Of a DNA stretch of 64,000 nucleotides, positions 20,701-30,058 are shown one piece after another; position 1 is the first letter of the stretch; each line of letters opens with the position of its first letter. This DNA is from an uncultured Alphaproteobacteria bacterium (GTDB lineage: Bacteria; Pseudomonadota; Alphaproteobacteria; HIMB59), in contig CACLUX010000007.1 in NCBI GenBank assembly GCA_902610255.1, positions 1 to 64,000 on the forward strand, written 5' to 3'. The notes beneath the pieces were generated by a model. The model was not told the DNA's origin and did not search any database. It saw only the letters and a program-made list of their open reading frames with translations. Made by a program: the position numbers and the translations under genes.

Positions 20701-21155
20701 TTATCTAGTACCCAAACAGTACCATCAGGTTTAACAACTCCTTTAGTTAAGATAAAGCATCCAAATGGTCTAGTTTCGTTTGTTGTTATTATGGCAAATG
20801 CCTTTTTGGCTTCATCATAAAATTTAAACCTTTCAATGGATGAAATTTTCCAATGCTCTCCTGAGATTTTCTTAGTTATGTCAATTATTTCTTGATGAAC
20901 TTCATTTAATTGATCTGGATTTCCATCAATTTCCATCCTTTGAATAGCAGAGTCGACAAAGCTATCTAGAGGAAATACGGAGAGTATAGCCTCGGCAGCT
21001 CTTGCAGCATTTACGCCATCAATACGATGAACTCTGGAGTTCATCGAATAGGCGGGAAAATTTGAGTCACATAAAATTAATTTATCTCCATGTCCCATCG
21101 CTCTTAGAGTATGCAAAACCTCTGGACTAAGTATAGGATCAATTTTAATAAGCAT
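20697..21155 (-). CDS. RbsD/FucU-family sugar mutarotase/pyranase
   Basis: ILSPEVLHTLRAMGHGDKLILCDSNFPA; overlaps ribokinase gene. Confidence 0.9.
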   Translation of the reverse strand: MLIKIDPILSPEVLHTLRAMGHGDKLILCDSNFPAYSMNSRVHRIDGVNAARAAEAILSVFPLDSFVDSAIQRMEIDGNPDQLNEVHQEIIDITKKISGEHWKISSIERFKFYDEAKKAFAIITTNETRPFGCFILTKGVVKPDGTVWVLDK

Positions 21156-21194
21156 ATTACATAGAACTAAATTAATTCGTTAAATTCAACTTAA

Positions 21195-22211
21195 TTAATT
21201 AATCTTTACTGGTTTTGATCTTAGTTTTCTGACAGTCTCTAGCTCTGCTTTTCTACATAACTTTGGAGGGAGACCTTTATTTATAAGTTTTAAATCTTCA
21301 AACACTATTTCGCCCATTTCATAAAACACAGACTCTAGAGCTCCAGCTCTGTGTGCTGAGAAAAGAATATTTTTAGATTTACGTATGGGATCATTTTTTT
21401 TTACTGGCTCCTCAGGAAATACATCTGTTGCAACTTTTATTTTTCTTTTTTTTGAAATTTTTAGTAGGTCTTTAAAATTCACTACATTAGCCCTACTTAG
21501 AATTAGTAAACAAGAATTTTGTTTCATCAGACTCAGTAGCTTTTTATCAATCATATGTTTGTTTTTTGTTGTGATAGAACTAAGAACATATATCACATCT
21601 GATTTTTTAAATATTTCATTAAGAGAATTAATTTTACAATTATTTTCCTCAAGCAACTTGCTTGGAAGCCATGGGTCGTATGCAAGAAAATTATTTGTGA
21701 AAGGCTCTAACAAGGGCTTTAACTTTTTGGCCAAATCTCCAAAACCAATAAAACTCACAATGTTATTTTGCAATAAACTAGAATTCATATTACTTTCCAA
21801 TCCATATTTTTCATTATTATTAATAAAATCTATATGTGATTGATGAATTTCCCTCTTCAGGGATAAAGTAAAACCAACTGCGATTTCAGCAACTGTTTGA
21901 GCAAAAACAGGAGCGGTGGACAGAATATAGATTCCATTTCTAAAACAATACTCATAATCCATATTGTCCATGAAGTTGCTTTCAACATTGAATATGGCTT
22001 TAAGTTTTGCTGCACTTTTTAAAATTGAATTCGGAAGATCAGGTTGTCCAATTATAAAATCTGCTTTTGATATGTTATTTTCATAAAATTTTTTTTTATT
22101 TTTTATTGGTGCATTTATAAGTTTGAAATTTTTTTTTAAATAAACAAGCTTATCTTTAGAGAAAATAAGATTCATTTGTCTTGGAAAAGGATCAACAATT
22201 ATTGTTTTCAT
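21195..22211 (-). CDS. D-isomer-specific 2-hydroxyacid dehydrogenase family protein
   Basis: IVSFIGFGDLAKKLKPLLEPF, LSRANVVNFKDLL, ATDVFPEEPV. Confidence 0.8.
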   Translation of the reverse strand: MKTIIVDPFPRQMNLIFSKDKLVYLKKNFKLINAPIKNKKKFYENNISKADFIIGQPDLPNSILKSAAKLKAIFNVESNFMDNMDYEYCFRNGIYILSTAPVFAQTVAEIAVGFTLSLKREIHQSHIDFINNNEKYGLESNMNSSLLQNNIVSFIGFGDLAKKLKPLLEPFTNNFLAYDPWLPSKLLEENNCKINSLNEIFKKSDVIYVLSSITTKNKHMIDKKLLSLMKQNSCLLILSRANVVNFKDLLKISKKRKIKVATDVFPEEPVKKNDPIRKSKNILFSAHRAGALESVFYEMGEIVFEDLKLINKGLPPKLCRKAELETVRKLRSKPVKIN

Positions 22212-22257
22212 TACTTGATTATATCAATTATTTATTTTTTTGATAATCTAAGTTGAA

Positions 22258-22923
22258 ATGAAAAGATCTGAAATAAATGCTGCAATATCTGAAGCTAAAG
22301 ACATGATCGATAGATATTCGTGGGTTCTACCTAAATGGGGCTATTGGTCTAAAGAAGAGTACAACAATAATCCTAACTTAAAAAATTATTTAAAAAATCA
22401 TCAAATGGGCTGGGATGTTACTGATTTTGGTAAAGGCGAATTTGAAAAAAAAGGTATAACCTTGTTTTGTATAAGGAATGGAATACAGGGTAATAACGAT
22501 GACAAACCCTATGCAGAAAAGTTATTGTTTATGAGAGAAGGTCAAGAAATTCCTTTTCATAGCCATAAGGTAAAACTAGAAGATATAATTAATCGGGGAG
22601 GCGGGGAATTAGTAATTGAATTTTTAGAAGTCGACTCAAATCAAATTGAATTAAACTCTAAAATTGACGTTCTTGTTGATGGTGAAATAGTTTCCATTGC
22701 ACCAAGAGAGCCATTGATTTTAAAAAGAGGTCAGAGCGTCACTGTTGAAAGAAATATATATCATAAATTTTACTCAGCTGAGGGTTCAGGAATGGTTATG
22801 GCAGGAGAGGTTTCTCAAGTCAACGATGATAATAAAGATAACTATTTTTTAGAAAGTGTGGGAAGGTTTACTGAAATTGAAGAAGATGAAGTTGCGATAC
22901 ATCCTCTCTGGAATGAAATATAA
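22258..22923 (+). CDS. D-lyxose ketol-isomerase family protein
   Basis: Cupin-type sugar isomerase pattern MREGQEIPFHSHKVKLEDIINRGGGELVIEF; ERNIYHKFYSAEGSGMVMAGEVSQVNDD. Confidence 0.85.
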   Translation: MKRSEINAAISEAKDMIDRYSWVLPKWGYWSKEEYNNNPNLKNYLKNHQMGWDVTDFGKGEFEKKGITLFCIRNGIQGNNDDKPYAEKLLFMREGQEIPFHSHKVKLEDIINRGGGELVIEFLEVDSNQIELNSKIDVLVDGEIVSIAPREPLILKRGQSVTVERNIYHKFYSAEGSGMVMAGEVSQVNDDNKDNYFLESVGRFTEIEEDEVAIHPLWNEI

Positions 22924-23900
22924 TGCAAAGAGGTATAATTGGCCTTGGAATGTGGTGTGTAGATACCACATACAAAATAGATAATTTACCTGAGAGAGGT
23001 AAACTAGAACCAATTTCTAATACTTTTCAATGCGTAGGTGGAGGCCCATCAAATGTTTTGACAGATTTAAATTCTTTAGGATTTAAACATCCAATGTACG
23101 CAATGGGATCAATTGGACTTGATACAGATGCATCAATTATAAAGAAACATTGTAGAGAAAATAAAATAGAGACTAAATATTTAATTGTATCAAAGCAAAT
23201 TTCAACTTCTCATACCGTTTGTATGTTTGAAAAACAAAAAGAAAGAACTTTTTTATATTATCCAGGGGCAAACAGCTTACTTGATAAAAAACATTTTAAA
23301 ATTAACCAATTAAAAATTTCACCAAAGGTTCTTTATGTCGGATATATCACACTATTAGGTAAATTGGACAAATTTGATATTGACAAAAAAACTCGTTTAT
23401 CAAAAGTTTTAAAAAAAGCTAAAAGTAAAAATGTGATAACAGTTTTAGATTTAGTTTCAAATAAGCACCCTAAATACAAAAATATTATTGAAAGCTCATT
23501 GCCATTCACTGATTATTTGCTTTTGAATGAAATTGAAGCAGAAATATTATTTAATAGAAAAATTTACGACTTCAATAAAAAACTTAATCAAAAAATCTTA
23601 ACTAAGTTAATCAGTAAAGTTTTCAAAAAAGGTATTATTAGAGGAGTTGTTATTCATAGTCCAACTGAGTCTCTCTATTTTGATAGATCAAAAAAAATCT
23701 ATACTAGATCAAAGGTTTTGCCAAAAAGCAGAGTAATAAATTCAGTTGGAGCTGGAGATGCTTTTTGTTCAGCATTTATATTTGGAATACATGAAAATTG
23801 GGATATAAAAAAAACTCTCAAAAAGGCTCATGCAGCTGGGACATCAATGATGAAAGTTAATGCCTCTTCTGGAAATTTACCCAATATATCTAAATTATAA
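22923..23900 (+). CDS. PfkB-family carbohydrate kinase
   Basis: VGGGPSNVLTDLNSLG, LLLNEIEAE, NSVGAGDAFCSAFIFG. Confidence 0.88.
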   Translation: MQRGIIGLGMWCVDTTYKIDNLPERGKLEPISNTFQCVGGGPSNVLTDLNSLGFKHPMYAMGSIGLDTDASIIKKHCRENKIETKYLIVSKQISTSHTVCMFEKQKERTFLYYPGANSLLDKKHFKINQLKISPKVLYVGYITLLGKLDKFDIDKKTRLSKVLKKAKSKNVITVLDLVSNKHPKYKNIIESSLPFTDYLLLNEIEAEILFNRKIYDFNKKLNQKILTKLISKVFKKGIIRGVVIHSPTESLYFDRSKKIYTRSKVLPKSRVINSVGAGDAFCSAFIFGIHENWDIKKTLKKAHAAGTSMMKVNASSGNLPNISKL

Positions 23901-24887
23901 TTTTAAAACTTTTTCCGTGATCTCAATGTCTTTTAAAAGCTTCCTTTCGGGTATGAGTTTATTTTTCTTTAATTCAGAATGGTAAAGTTTAACAGCATCT
24001 TTAGGTTTAATATTATTTTCAACAACTTCTCTCATAATTTTAACTAATAAAATTGGGTCTTCAGCTAAATTAATTTTTCTTCCAAACAAAGCTACTTTCG
24101 CACCATATTGACTAGCTTTTTTAATCAATTCAAAACAATCTCTAGTTGTGCCCTTGCTACCCCCTAGAATGCCAACAATAAGATTTTCAGGATCGAAGCT
24201 GGCTAGCTCCTCCATTGCTTTTGGACCATTGTAAGCTATTTTCAAAAAAAGAGGTCTCTCATCTTTAGTCTGCCCAGATATTGCTTTTATAATGCAATCA
24301 TTTACGTAATCACCCATTTGTCTTATGTTCATATTTAGATCAATCGGGGAATTGAACACCTCTAAAAAATGTTTGAATTTATATTTAGAAGCTTCAATTC
24401 TGAATTCTTTATAGGCATTTAACATTGCAAGGTCATAGTCAACATTATTAGAAAACGTTATAGAAAATAAACCAAGGTTAACTAATTTACTTACCTTATT
24501 CATTTGAGCAGACTTAAAAGGTCTAGGATTAGTTTTTCTATAATTTCCATTTCTCATCAGCCAGATATCAGTCGTATCATTCATTCTAATAGCAGGTGTA
24601 ATACTTGAATTTTTAAATAAATTTCTTTTTACAAGATCTTCACCAACTGATGCAGACATCAGCATAATGTCTACTAAATTAGATTTAGTCATCGATATCA
24701 TTGCATTTTTGTAATCCACTAGGTTTTTATATCCTTTTAGTACTTTTCCATTTTCATTTCTTTTTGATCCAGGTGTTGTGATGCCCATTGCTAGATCGCC
24801 ATCTTTAGCATCTGCTATAATGAAGTCTCTTGGAGAATATTTATTATTTTTTATTTTAAGAATTTTTTGATCTAAAGACTTATTCAT
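23895..24887 (-). CDS. Class-I aldolase-like TIM-barrel protein (DeoC/LacD/FbaB-like, tentative)
   Basis: Candidate Schiff-base strand PLFLKIAYNG and phosphate-binding C-terminus IVGILGGSKGTTRDCFELIKKASQYGAKVALFGRKI. Confidence 0.55.
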   Translation of the reverse strand: MNKSLDQKILKIKNNKYSPRDFIIADAKDGDLAMGITTPGSKRNENGKVLKGYKNLVDYKNAMISMTKSNLVDIMLMSASVGEDLVKRNLFKNSSITPAIRMNDTTDIWLMRNGNYRKTNPRPFKSAQMNKVSKLVNLGLFSITFSNNVDYDLAMLNAYKEFRIEASKYKFKHFLEVFNSPIDLNMNIRQMGDYVNDCIIKAISGQTKDERPLFLKIAYNGPKAMEELASFDPENLIVGILGGSKGTTRDCFELIKKASQYGAKVALFGRKINLAEDPILLVKIMREVVENNIKPKDAVKLYHSELKKNKLIPERKLLKDIEITEKVLKL

Positions 24888-24947
24888 AATTTGATTATAC
24901 TCAATTCTAAAAATAGAAAATAGTTTTATTCTCTATATAATATAAAA

Positions 24948-26402
24948 ATGTATTTAGGTATTGATCTTGGTACTTCTTCGATGAAGTGTTTGCTACTCGG
25001 AGAAGAACAAGAAATTTTGTTGAGTGTTAATAGTGAAGATATACCACTTTCCACGCCTCAAAATGGCTGGTCAGAACAAGATCCATCATTTTGGATAAAA
25101 GCGTTAGATCAGTGTATCAAGCAAATTGTTTTAAAATTTGATTTATCGCAGATCAAAGCTGTATCTTTTTCCGGACATATGCATGGTGCAACTTGTGTTG
25201 ATAAAAATTATAAAGTCATAAGGCCATGTATACTTTGGAATGATACACGTAGTTTTAGGCAGTGCAGTCAAATTATGGCTGACGAAACTGTAATGGATAT
25301 AGCTGGAAATATAGCAATGCCTGGTTTTACATCTCCAAAAATCTTATGGATGAAAGAACACGAAAGTGAAAATTTTAAATCAATTGCAAAGGTTTTATTG
25401 CCGAAAGACTATTTAAGGTTTTATTTAACGGGAGAGTTTTTTAGTGATTTGTCAGACGCAGCAGGCACTTATTGGTTAGATGTTAAAAATAGAACTTGGT
25501 CTAATAAACTTTTAGACATTGGCTCAATGGATATCTCGCAAATGCCTAAAACCTGTGAGGGGACCGATCAAACAGGTATAATTAAAAAAGATATTGCAGA
25601 AAAATATGGCTTTAATAACTCTTGCAAAGTATTTGGTGGAGCAGGAGATAATGCTGCAGCCGCTGTTGGATTAGGGCTTTACCAAGAGGGAAATGCTTCA
25701 TTATCTTTGGGTACTTCTGGCGTAATTTTTGGTTCAACAAAAAATTTTTTAAAAAATTATGATGATGCGATACATTCCTTTTGTCACTGCTTACCAGAAA
25801 CATGGCATCTTATGTCAGTGATGCTCTCTTGTACCTCAAATGTTAATTGGTTTATAAATAATTTTAATTCATCAATTGATGAGATTAATAAAGTGTTAAG
25901 TTCTGTTTTAAATGATTTTTCTGATATAAATAGATACCCTTATTATCTTCCTTATCTCACAGGTGAGAGAACCCCAATTAATGACCCTCATATAAGGGCA
26001 AGTTTTCACGAAATGAGTATTGACACTAATCGAGATACATTAATCTATAGTTTAATAGAAGGTATTTCTTTTGGTTTATATGATAATTATTCTTCCTTAG
26101 TTAAGACAGGTATAAAGTTAGATAACATCTTTGTAATAGGAGGTGGTTCTAAAAATGATAGCTGGATACAAATACTTGCTTCATTGATGGAGAGAGATTT
26201 ATCTATAACAGAAGCTTCAGATACAATGGCTGCTTTTGGGGCTGCTAGAATAGCATTTCTTGGTTACAATAATTTAAAACCAAGTGAAGCCCTTAGTCTT
26301 CCAAAAGTCAAAAAAATTATAGGTAAGAATGAAATTCAAACGGATATTTTAAAAGACAGATTTTTAAGGTGGAAAAGCTTTTATTTAGGAAAAAATGTCT
26401 AG
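24948..26402 (+). CDS. xylB: Xylulokinase (FGGY family)
   Basis: MYLGIDLGTSSMKCLLL, GWSEQDPSFW, SGHMHGATCVD, ILWNDTRS, GGAGDNAAAAVGLG, TGERTPINDP. Confidence 0.92.
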   Translation: MYLGIDLGTSSMKCLLLGEEQEILLSVNSEDIPLSTPQNGWSEQDPSFWIKALDQCIKQIVLKFDLSQIKAVSFSGHMHGATCVDKNYKVIRPCILWNDTRSFRQCSQIMADETVMDIAGNIAMPGFTSPKILWMKEHESENFKSIAKVLLPKDYLRFYLTGEFFSDLSDAAGTYWLDVKNRTWSNKLLDIGSMDISQMPKTCEGTDQTGIIKKDIAEKYGFNNSCKVFGGAGDNAAAAVGLGLYQEGNASLSLGTSGVIFGSTKNFLKNYDDAIHSFCHCLPETWHLMSVMLSCTSNVNWFINNFNSSIDEINKVLSSVLNDFSDINRYPYYLPYLTGERTPINDPHIRASFHEMSIDTNRDTLIYSLIEGISFGLYDNYSSLVKTGIKLDNIFVIGGGSKNDSWIQILASLMERDLSITEASDTMAAFGAARIAFLGYNNLKPSEALSLPKVKKIIGKNEIQTDILKDRFLRWKSFYLGKNV

Positions 26403-27033
26403 TAAACAAAGAATAGAATTCCATGAATTAGTAAATAAAATACTAGAAAATGTTATTAAAATTAATCAAAGTCGATATTTTATTGCAATTTCAGGAGCGC
26501 CAGCATCTGGAAAAAGCACAATATCTGAAAAATTAAAGTCTGAACTAATATCAAATAACCAAAAATCAAGTGTTCTTCAAATGGATGGTTTCCATCTAGA
26601 TAATAATATTCTTGAGAAAAAAAAATTGATTGAGAGAAAAGGGGCACCAGAAACATTTGATGTACTAGGTTTATTAAATTGTTTATTAAGATTAAAAAAC
26701 GAGGGTGAAGTAATTGTTCCTATCTTTGATAGATCATTAGAACTATCAAGATCATCTGCATTAGTCATATCTGAGAATACAAAAATTATAATAGTAGAGG
26801 GTAATTATTTATTGCTTGATCAAGAACCATGGAGAAAAATTCATAATTTTTTTGACACAACTATAATGATTGATTGTAATAAAGATATTTTAGAAAAAAG
26901 ATTAATTGAAAGATGGGAGAGTTATGGGCTATCTAATGATCAAATTAAAAATAAAGTTTATAAAAATGATCTTCCAAATGGATTAAATGTTATTAGTAAA
27001 AGTATTTCTGCTAAATTTAATTTAATTAATTAA
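26395..27033 (+). CDS. P-loop nucleoside/sugar kinase family protein (FrcK-like)
   Basis: ISGAPASGKSTISEKL Walker A; LQMDGFHLDN; VEGNYLLLDQEPWR; next to Frc-like transporter. Confidence 0.75.
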   Translation: MSSKQRIEFHELVNKILENVIKINQSRYFIAISGAPASGKSTISEKLKSELISNNQKSSVLQMDGFHLDNNILEKKKLIERKGAPETFDVLGLLNCLLRLKNEGEVIVPIFDRSLELSRSSALVISENTKIIIVEGNYLLLDQEPWRKIHNFFDTTIMIDCNKDILEKRLIERWESYGLSNDQIKNKVYKNDLPNGLNVISKSISAKFNLIN

Positions 27034-27794
27034 TCTTGAGGTGGTTGCTTAGCACCTGTCATATATGCGACGGCATCAGACATTTCATGTTTCTTTGGGT
27101 CAATTACACATAATCTGGTTCCAAGTCTATGAATATGTATTCTATCAGCTACTTCAAAAACATGAGGCATGTTATGAGAAATTAATATGATGGGAATTCC
27201 TCTAGACCTCACCTCACCGATTAATTCTAAAACTCTTCTACTTTCTTTGACACCTAGAGCTGCAGTAGGCTCATCCATAATAACGACTTTAGTTCCAAAT
27301 GATGTTGCTCTTGCAACTGCAACACCTTGCCGTTGACCTCCAGATAATGTTTCAACTAATTGATTTATATTTTGTATGGTTAATAGACCAAGATCAGACA
27401 GTCGTTTTCTAGCTTCATCTGCCATTGCTTTTTTATCTAAAAATTTTAAAAAACTACCCATAAAGCCTTTTTGTCTAATTTCTCTGCCTAAAAACATATT
27501 ATCAGTGATTGATAAAGCAGGTGAAAGTGCAAGGTTCTGATAAACAGTTTCGATACCTAATTTTCTTGCTTCTATAGGTGATGTAAAAGTAACTTTATTT
27601 CCATCAAGCAATATTTCACCACTATCAGGTATAACAGCACCACATAACACCTTAATTAGAGTAGATTTTCCAGCACCATTGTCTCCAATTACTCCCAAAA
27701 CCTCACCTGGATAAAGCTCTAAATCAGCACTATCGAGTGCAACAACTTTACCGTATTTTTTTGACAACTTATTTGCTACTAGAACTGGCTGCAT
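27030..27794 (-). CDS. CUT2 sugar ABC transporter ATP-binding protein (single domain, FrcA-like)
   Basis: [42 protein letters not shown]; start MQPVLVANKL at 27794 overlaps permease stop (TAATG). Confidence 0.92.
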   Translation of the reverse strand: MQPVLVANKLSKKYGKVVALDSADLELYPGEVLGVIGDNGAGKSTLIKVLCGAVIPDSGEILLDGNKVTFTSPIEARKLGIETVYQNLALSPALSITDNMFLGREIRQKGFMGSFLKFLDKKAMADEARKRLSDLGLLTIQNINQLVETLSGGQRQGVAVARATSFGTKVVIMDEPTAALGVKESRRVLELIGEVRSRGIPIILISHNMPHVFEVADRIHIHRLGTRLCVIDPKKHEMSDAVAYMTGAKQPPQD

Positions 27795-28888
27795 TATGCT
27801 GAGACCTTTCTTATCCATTGATCTATTCCAACAGCCACTATAATAAGACAACCTAAAGCAAATCTTTGCCACAATACATCAAGACCTGCTATGGACAGAC
27901 CTGAGCTAAATACACCCACAATCAAAGCTCCAAATAAAGAGCCAATTATAGTGCCCCTTCCACCAAAAAGAGAAGTTCCACCTATCACAACAGCTGTGAT
28001 GGAGTCTAAGTTACCCTCATAAAAAGATGTTGGAGACACTGAACCAACTCTACCTATGGAAACCCATGCTCCAATAGCAACAACAAGTCCAGCAACAGCA
28101 TAAATTGAAACTAACATCCTATCAGTTCTAATACCTGATAACTCAGCAGCCTCCTTATCATCGCCAATTGCGTAAACATGCCTCCCCCAAGCAGTTTTAT
28201 TGAGTAAAAACCAGAGAAAAACGAAAATACCAATCATTAGGAACGCACCGTAAGTGAATACAAAACCCCCAAGATTTATTCTCTCTCCCCAAAAGTGCAG
28301 AAGAGGAGCATTTACTTCAATATCGGAGCTTCTAATAGATTGAGATCCAGTAAAGAATATTACTAGCGCAAAAAATATATTCCAAGTTCCTAAAGTAACT
28401 ATAAACGGAGGCAATCTTAAGCGGGTTACCAGTAACCCATTGAAAGCACCTGTTGCAATACCAGAGATAAACCCTACTGCTATTGCTGGGAGGGTTGGAA
28501 CTCCCATTTCAACAGAAAGCTTACCCATAAATACTGATGCTAAAACCATCATTGCAGCAACACTTAAATCAATTCCAGCAGTTAATATTATTAAAGTTTG
28601 AGCAGCTGCAAGAATACCGACAATTGTAACTTGTTGTACAATCAGAGATAAATTAAAAGCAGAGAAAAATTTTCCTCCAGCGATGAAGCCAAATGCAATA
28701 ACGCTTAATATTAAAATAATAACAGGAACTATTGTTGGATTACCGTGAAGAAAATGTTGAATTTTTTTTAGTGTAGTTTGTTCACCTAAATCAAAAGAGT
28801 GATGATCTTGATCTTTTTCACCTATATCAGTTGTGAATTTAGGTTGATCTTTTAGATCTTTAGAAATGTCATCAGAAACTTTATTCAT
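27794..28888 (-). CDS. CUT2 sugar ABC transporter permease (FrcC/RbsC-like)
   Basis: TAGIDLSVAAMMVLASV, GAFNGLLVTRLRLPPFIVTLGTWNI, AAELSGIRTDRML, TAVVIGGTSLFGGRGTIIG. Confidence 0.93.
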   Translation of the reverse strand: MNKVSDDISKDLKDQPKFTTDIGEKDQDHHSFDLGEQTTLKKIQHFLHGNPTIVPVIILILSVIAFGFIAGGKFFSAFNLSLIVQQVTIVGILAAAQTLIILTAGIDLSVAAMMVLASVFMGKLSVEMGVPTLPAIAVGFISGIATGAFNGLLVTRLRLPPFIVTLGTWNIFFALVIFFTGSQSIRSSDIEVNAPLLHFWGERINLGGFVFTYGAFLMIGIFVFLWFLLNKTAWGRHVYAIGDDKEAAELSGIRTDRMLVSIYAVAGLVVAIGAWVSIGRVGSVSPTSFYEGNLDSITAVVIGGTSLFGGRGTIIGSLFGALIVGVFSSGLSIAGLDVLWQRFALGCLIIVAVGIDQWIRKVSA

Positions 28889-28906
28889 TTAAAAAATATC
28901 ATAACT

Positions 28907-28930
28907 TCAGGGCAGAATAATCTGCCCTGA
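28907..28930 (-). terminator. Intra-operon stem-loop between binding-protein and permease genes
   Basis: Perfect 10-bp arms TCAGGGCAGA-ATAA-TCTGCCCTGA. Confidence 0.8.
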
Positions 28931-28947
28931 ATAATAAAATTATTGGA

Positions 28948-29982
28948 TTAACCCCAACATCTATCCATACCTTCTTTGACACTAATTGATGGAACTCCGC
29001 TAGCAGCATCATCTGTAACTAAGTTCACACCAGTGTTAAAGAAGTCAAGACCTGGAGTATTTTCAGGCTTTGAACCATCTTCAGCCCAAGCTTTAATCGC
29101 CTCAACACCAAGTGAAGCCATTAACAATGGGTATTGCTGAGATGTAGCACCTATAATTCCTCTTTCAACGTCAGCCACACCTGGGCAACCTCCGTCAACT
29201 GAAGCAATAAGAACGCTACCATCATCTTTTCCAACTGCTTTTAATGCCTCATAAGCACCAACAGCTGCTGGCTCATTAATAGTGTACACAACGTTTATGT
29301 CTGGGTCTTTTTGTAGACATTTTTCCATTGCAGTTCTTCCACCTTCTTCGTTACCGTTTGTAACTTCATTACAGATAATTCTTGGATCATCCTCATCTCC
29401 CCATCTGGAAACGTCTTTTACATCGATTCCAAATCCAGATAAGAAACCTTGATCTCTAAGAACACCAACAGAAGGTTGACTCTCGTTAAGGTCTAACATT
29501 GCAATTTTGGCATTAGCAGCATCTGCTCCTAACTTTGCAGCAACCCAAGCCCCACCTAACTCACCTGCCTTGAAGTTATCAGTTGCAAAAGTAGAGTCTG
29601 CAGCTGTAATTGGCTCTAGTGGTGTGTCAAGAGCAATGACTAGTAAACCATTGTCTTGAGCATTTTTTAATGGAGTAACAATAGCTTTTGTGTCAGATGC
29701 AGCAATTAAAATACCTTTTGCACCTGAAGCAATACAAGTCTCAATAGCTCTTACTTGAGTCTCATGGTCACCATCAACTTTACCCGCAAAGAATGATAAT
29801 TTGACACCTAATTCATTAGCTCTCGCTTCTGCTCCTTCTTTCATTTTAACGAAGAAAGGATTGATGTCTGTTTTTGTAATTAAGCAAGCTTCAACAGCGT
29901 GGCTTCCTGCTTTTGCTGGCATAGTAGCAAAAGTAAAAGCAACAGCCATAAGTGAAGCTAGAACTAGAGATAATTTTCTCAT
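28948..29982 (-). CDS. CUT2 periplasmic sugar-binding protein (FrcB/RbsB-like)
   Basis: Signal peptide [25 protein letters not shown]; type-I PBP pattern; GGAGG SD. Confidence 0.92.
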   Translation of the reverse strand: MRKLSLVLASLMAVAFTFATMPAKAGSHAVEACLITKTDINPFFVKMKEGAEARANELGVKLSFFAGKVDGDHETQVRAIETCIASGAKGILIAASDTKAIVTPLKNAQDNGLLVIALDTPLEPITAADSTFATDNFKAGELGGAWVAAKLGADAANAKIAMLDLNESQPSVGVLRDQGFLSGFGIDVKDVSRWGDEDDPRIICNEVTNGNEEGGRTAMEKCLQKDPDINVVYTINEPAAVGAYEALKAVGKDDGSVLIASVDGGCPGVADVERGIIGATSQQYPLLMASLGVEAIKAWAEDGSKPENTPGLDFFNTGVNLVTDDAASGVPSISVKEGMDRCWG

Positions 29983-30058
29983 AGTTATTTCCTCCTATAT
30001 ATAGTCTTATATACAATATCTCATTGGCACTATAACTTGCTAGTTAAATTTTAAATTT

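Noticed and set aside
21385-21843. 152-aa plus-strand ORF
   Set aside because: Antisense to a well-supported 2-hydroxyacid dehydrogenase; Phe/Leu/Ser-rich shadow ORF.
27795-27872. N-terminal extension of FrcA-like ATPase (MAKICFRLSYYSGCWNRSMDKKGLSI)
   Set aside because: Overlaps the permease 3' end out of frame; MQPVLVANKL at 27794 gives a normal ATPase start.
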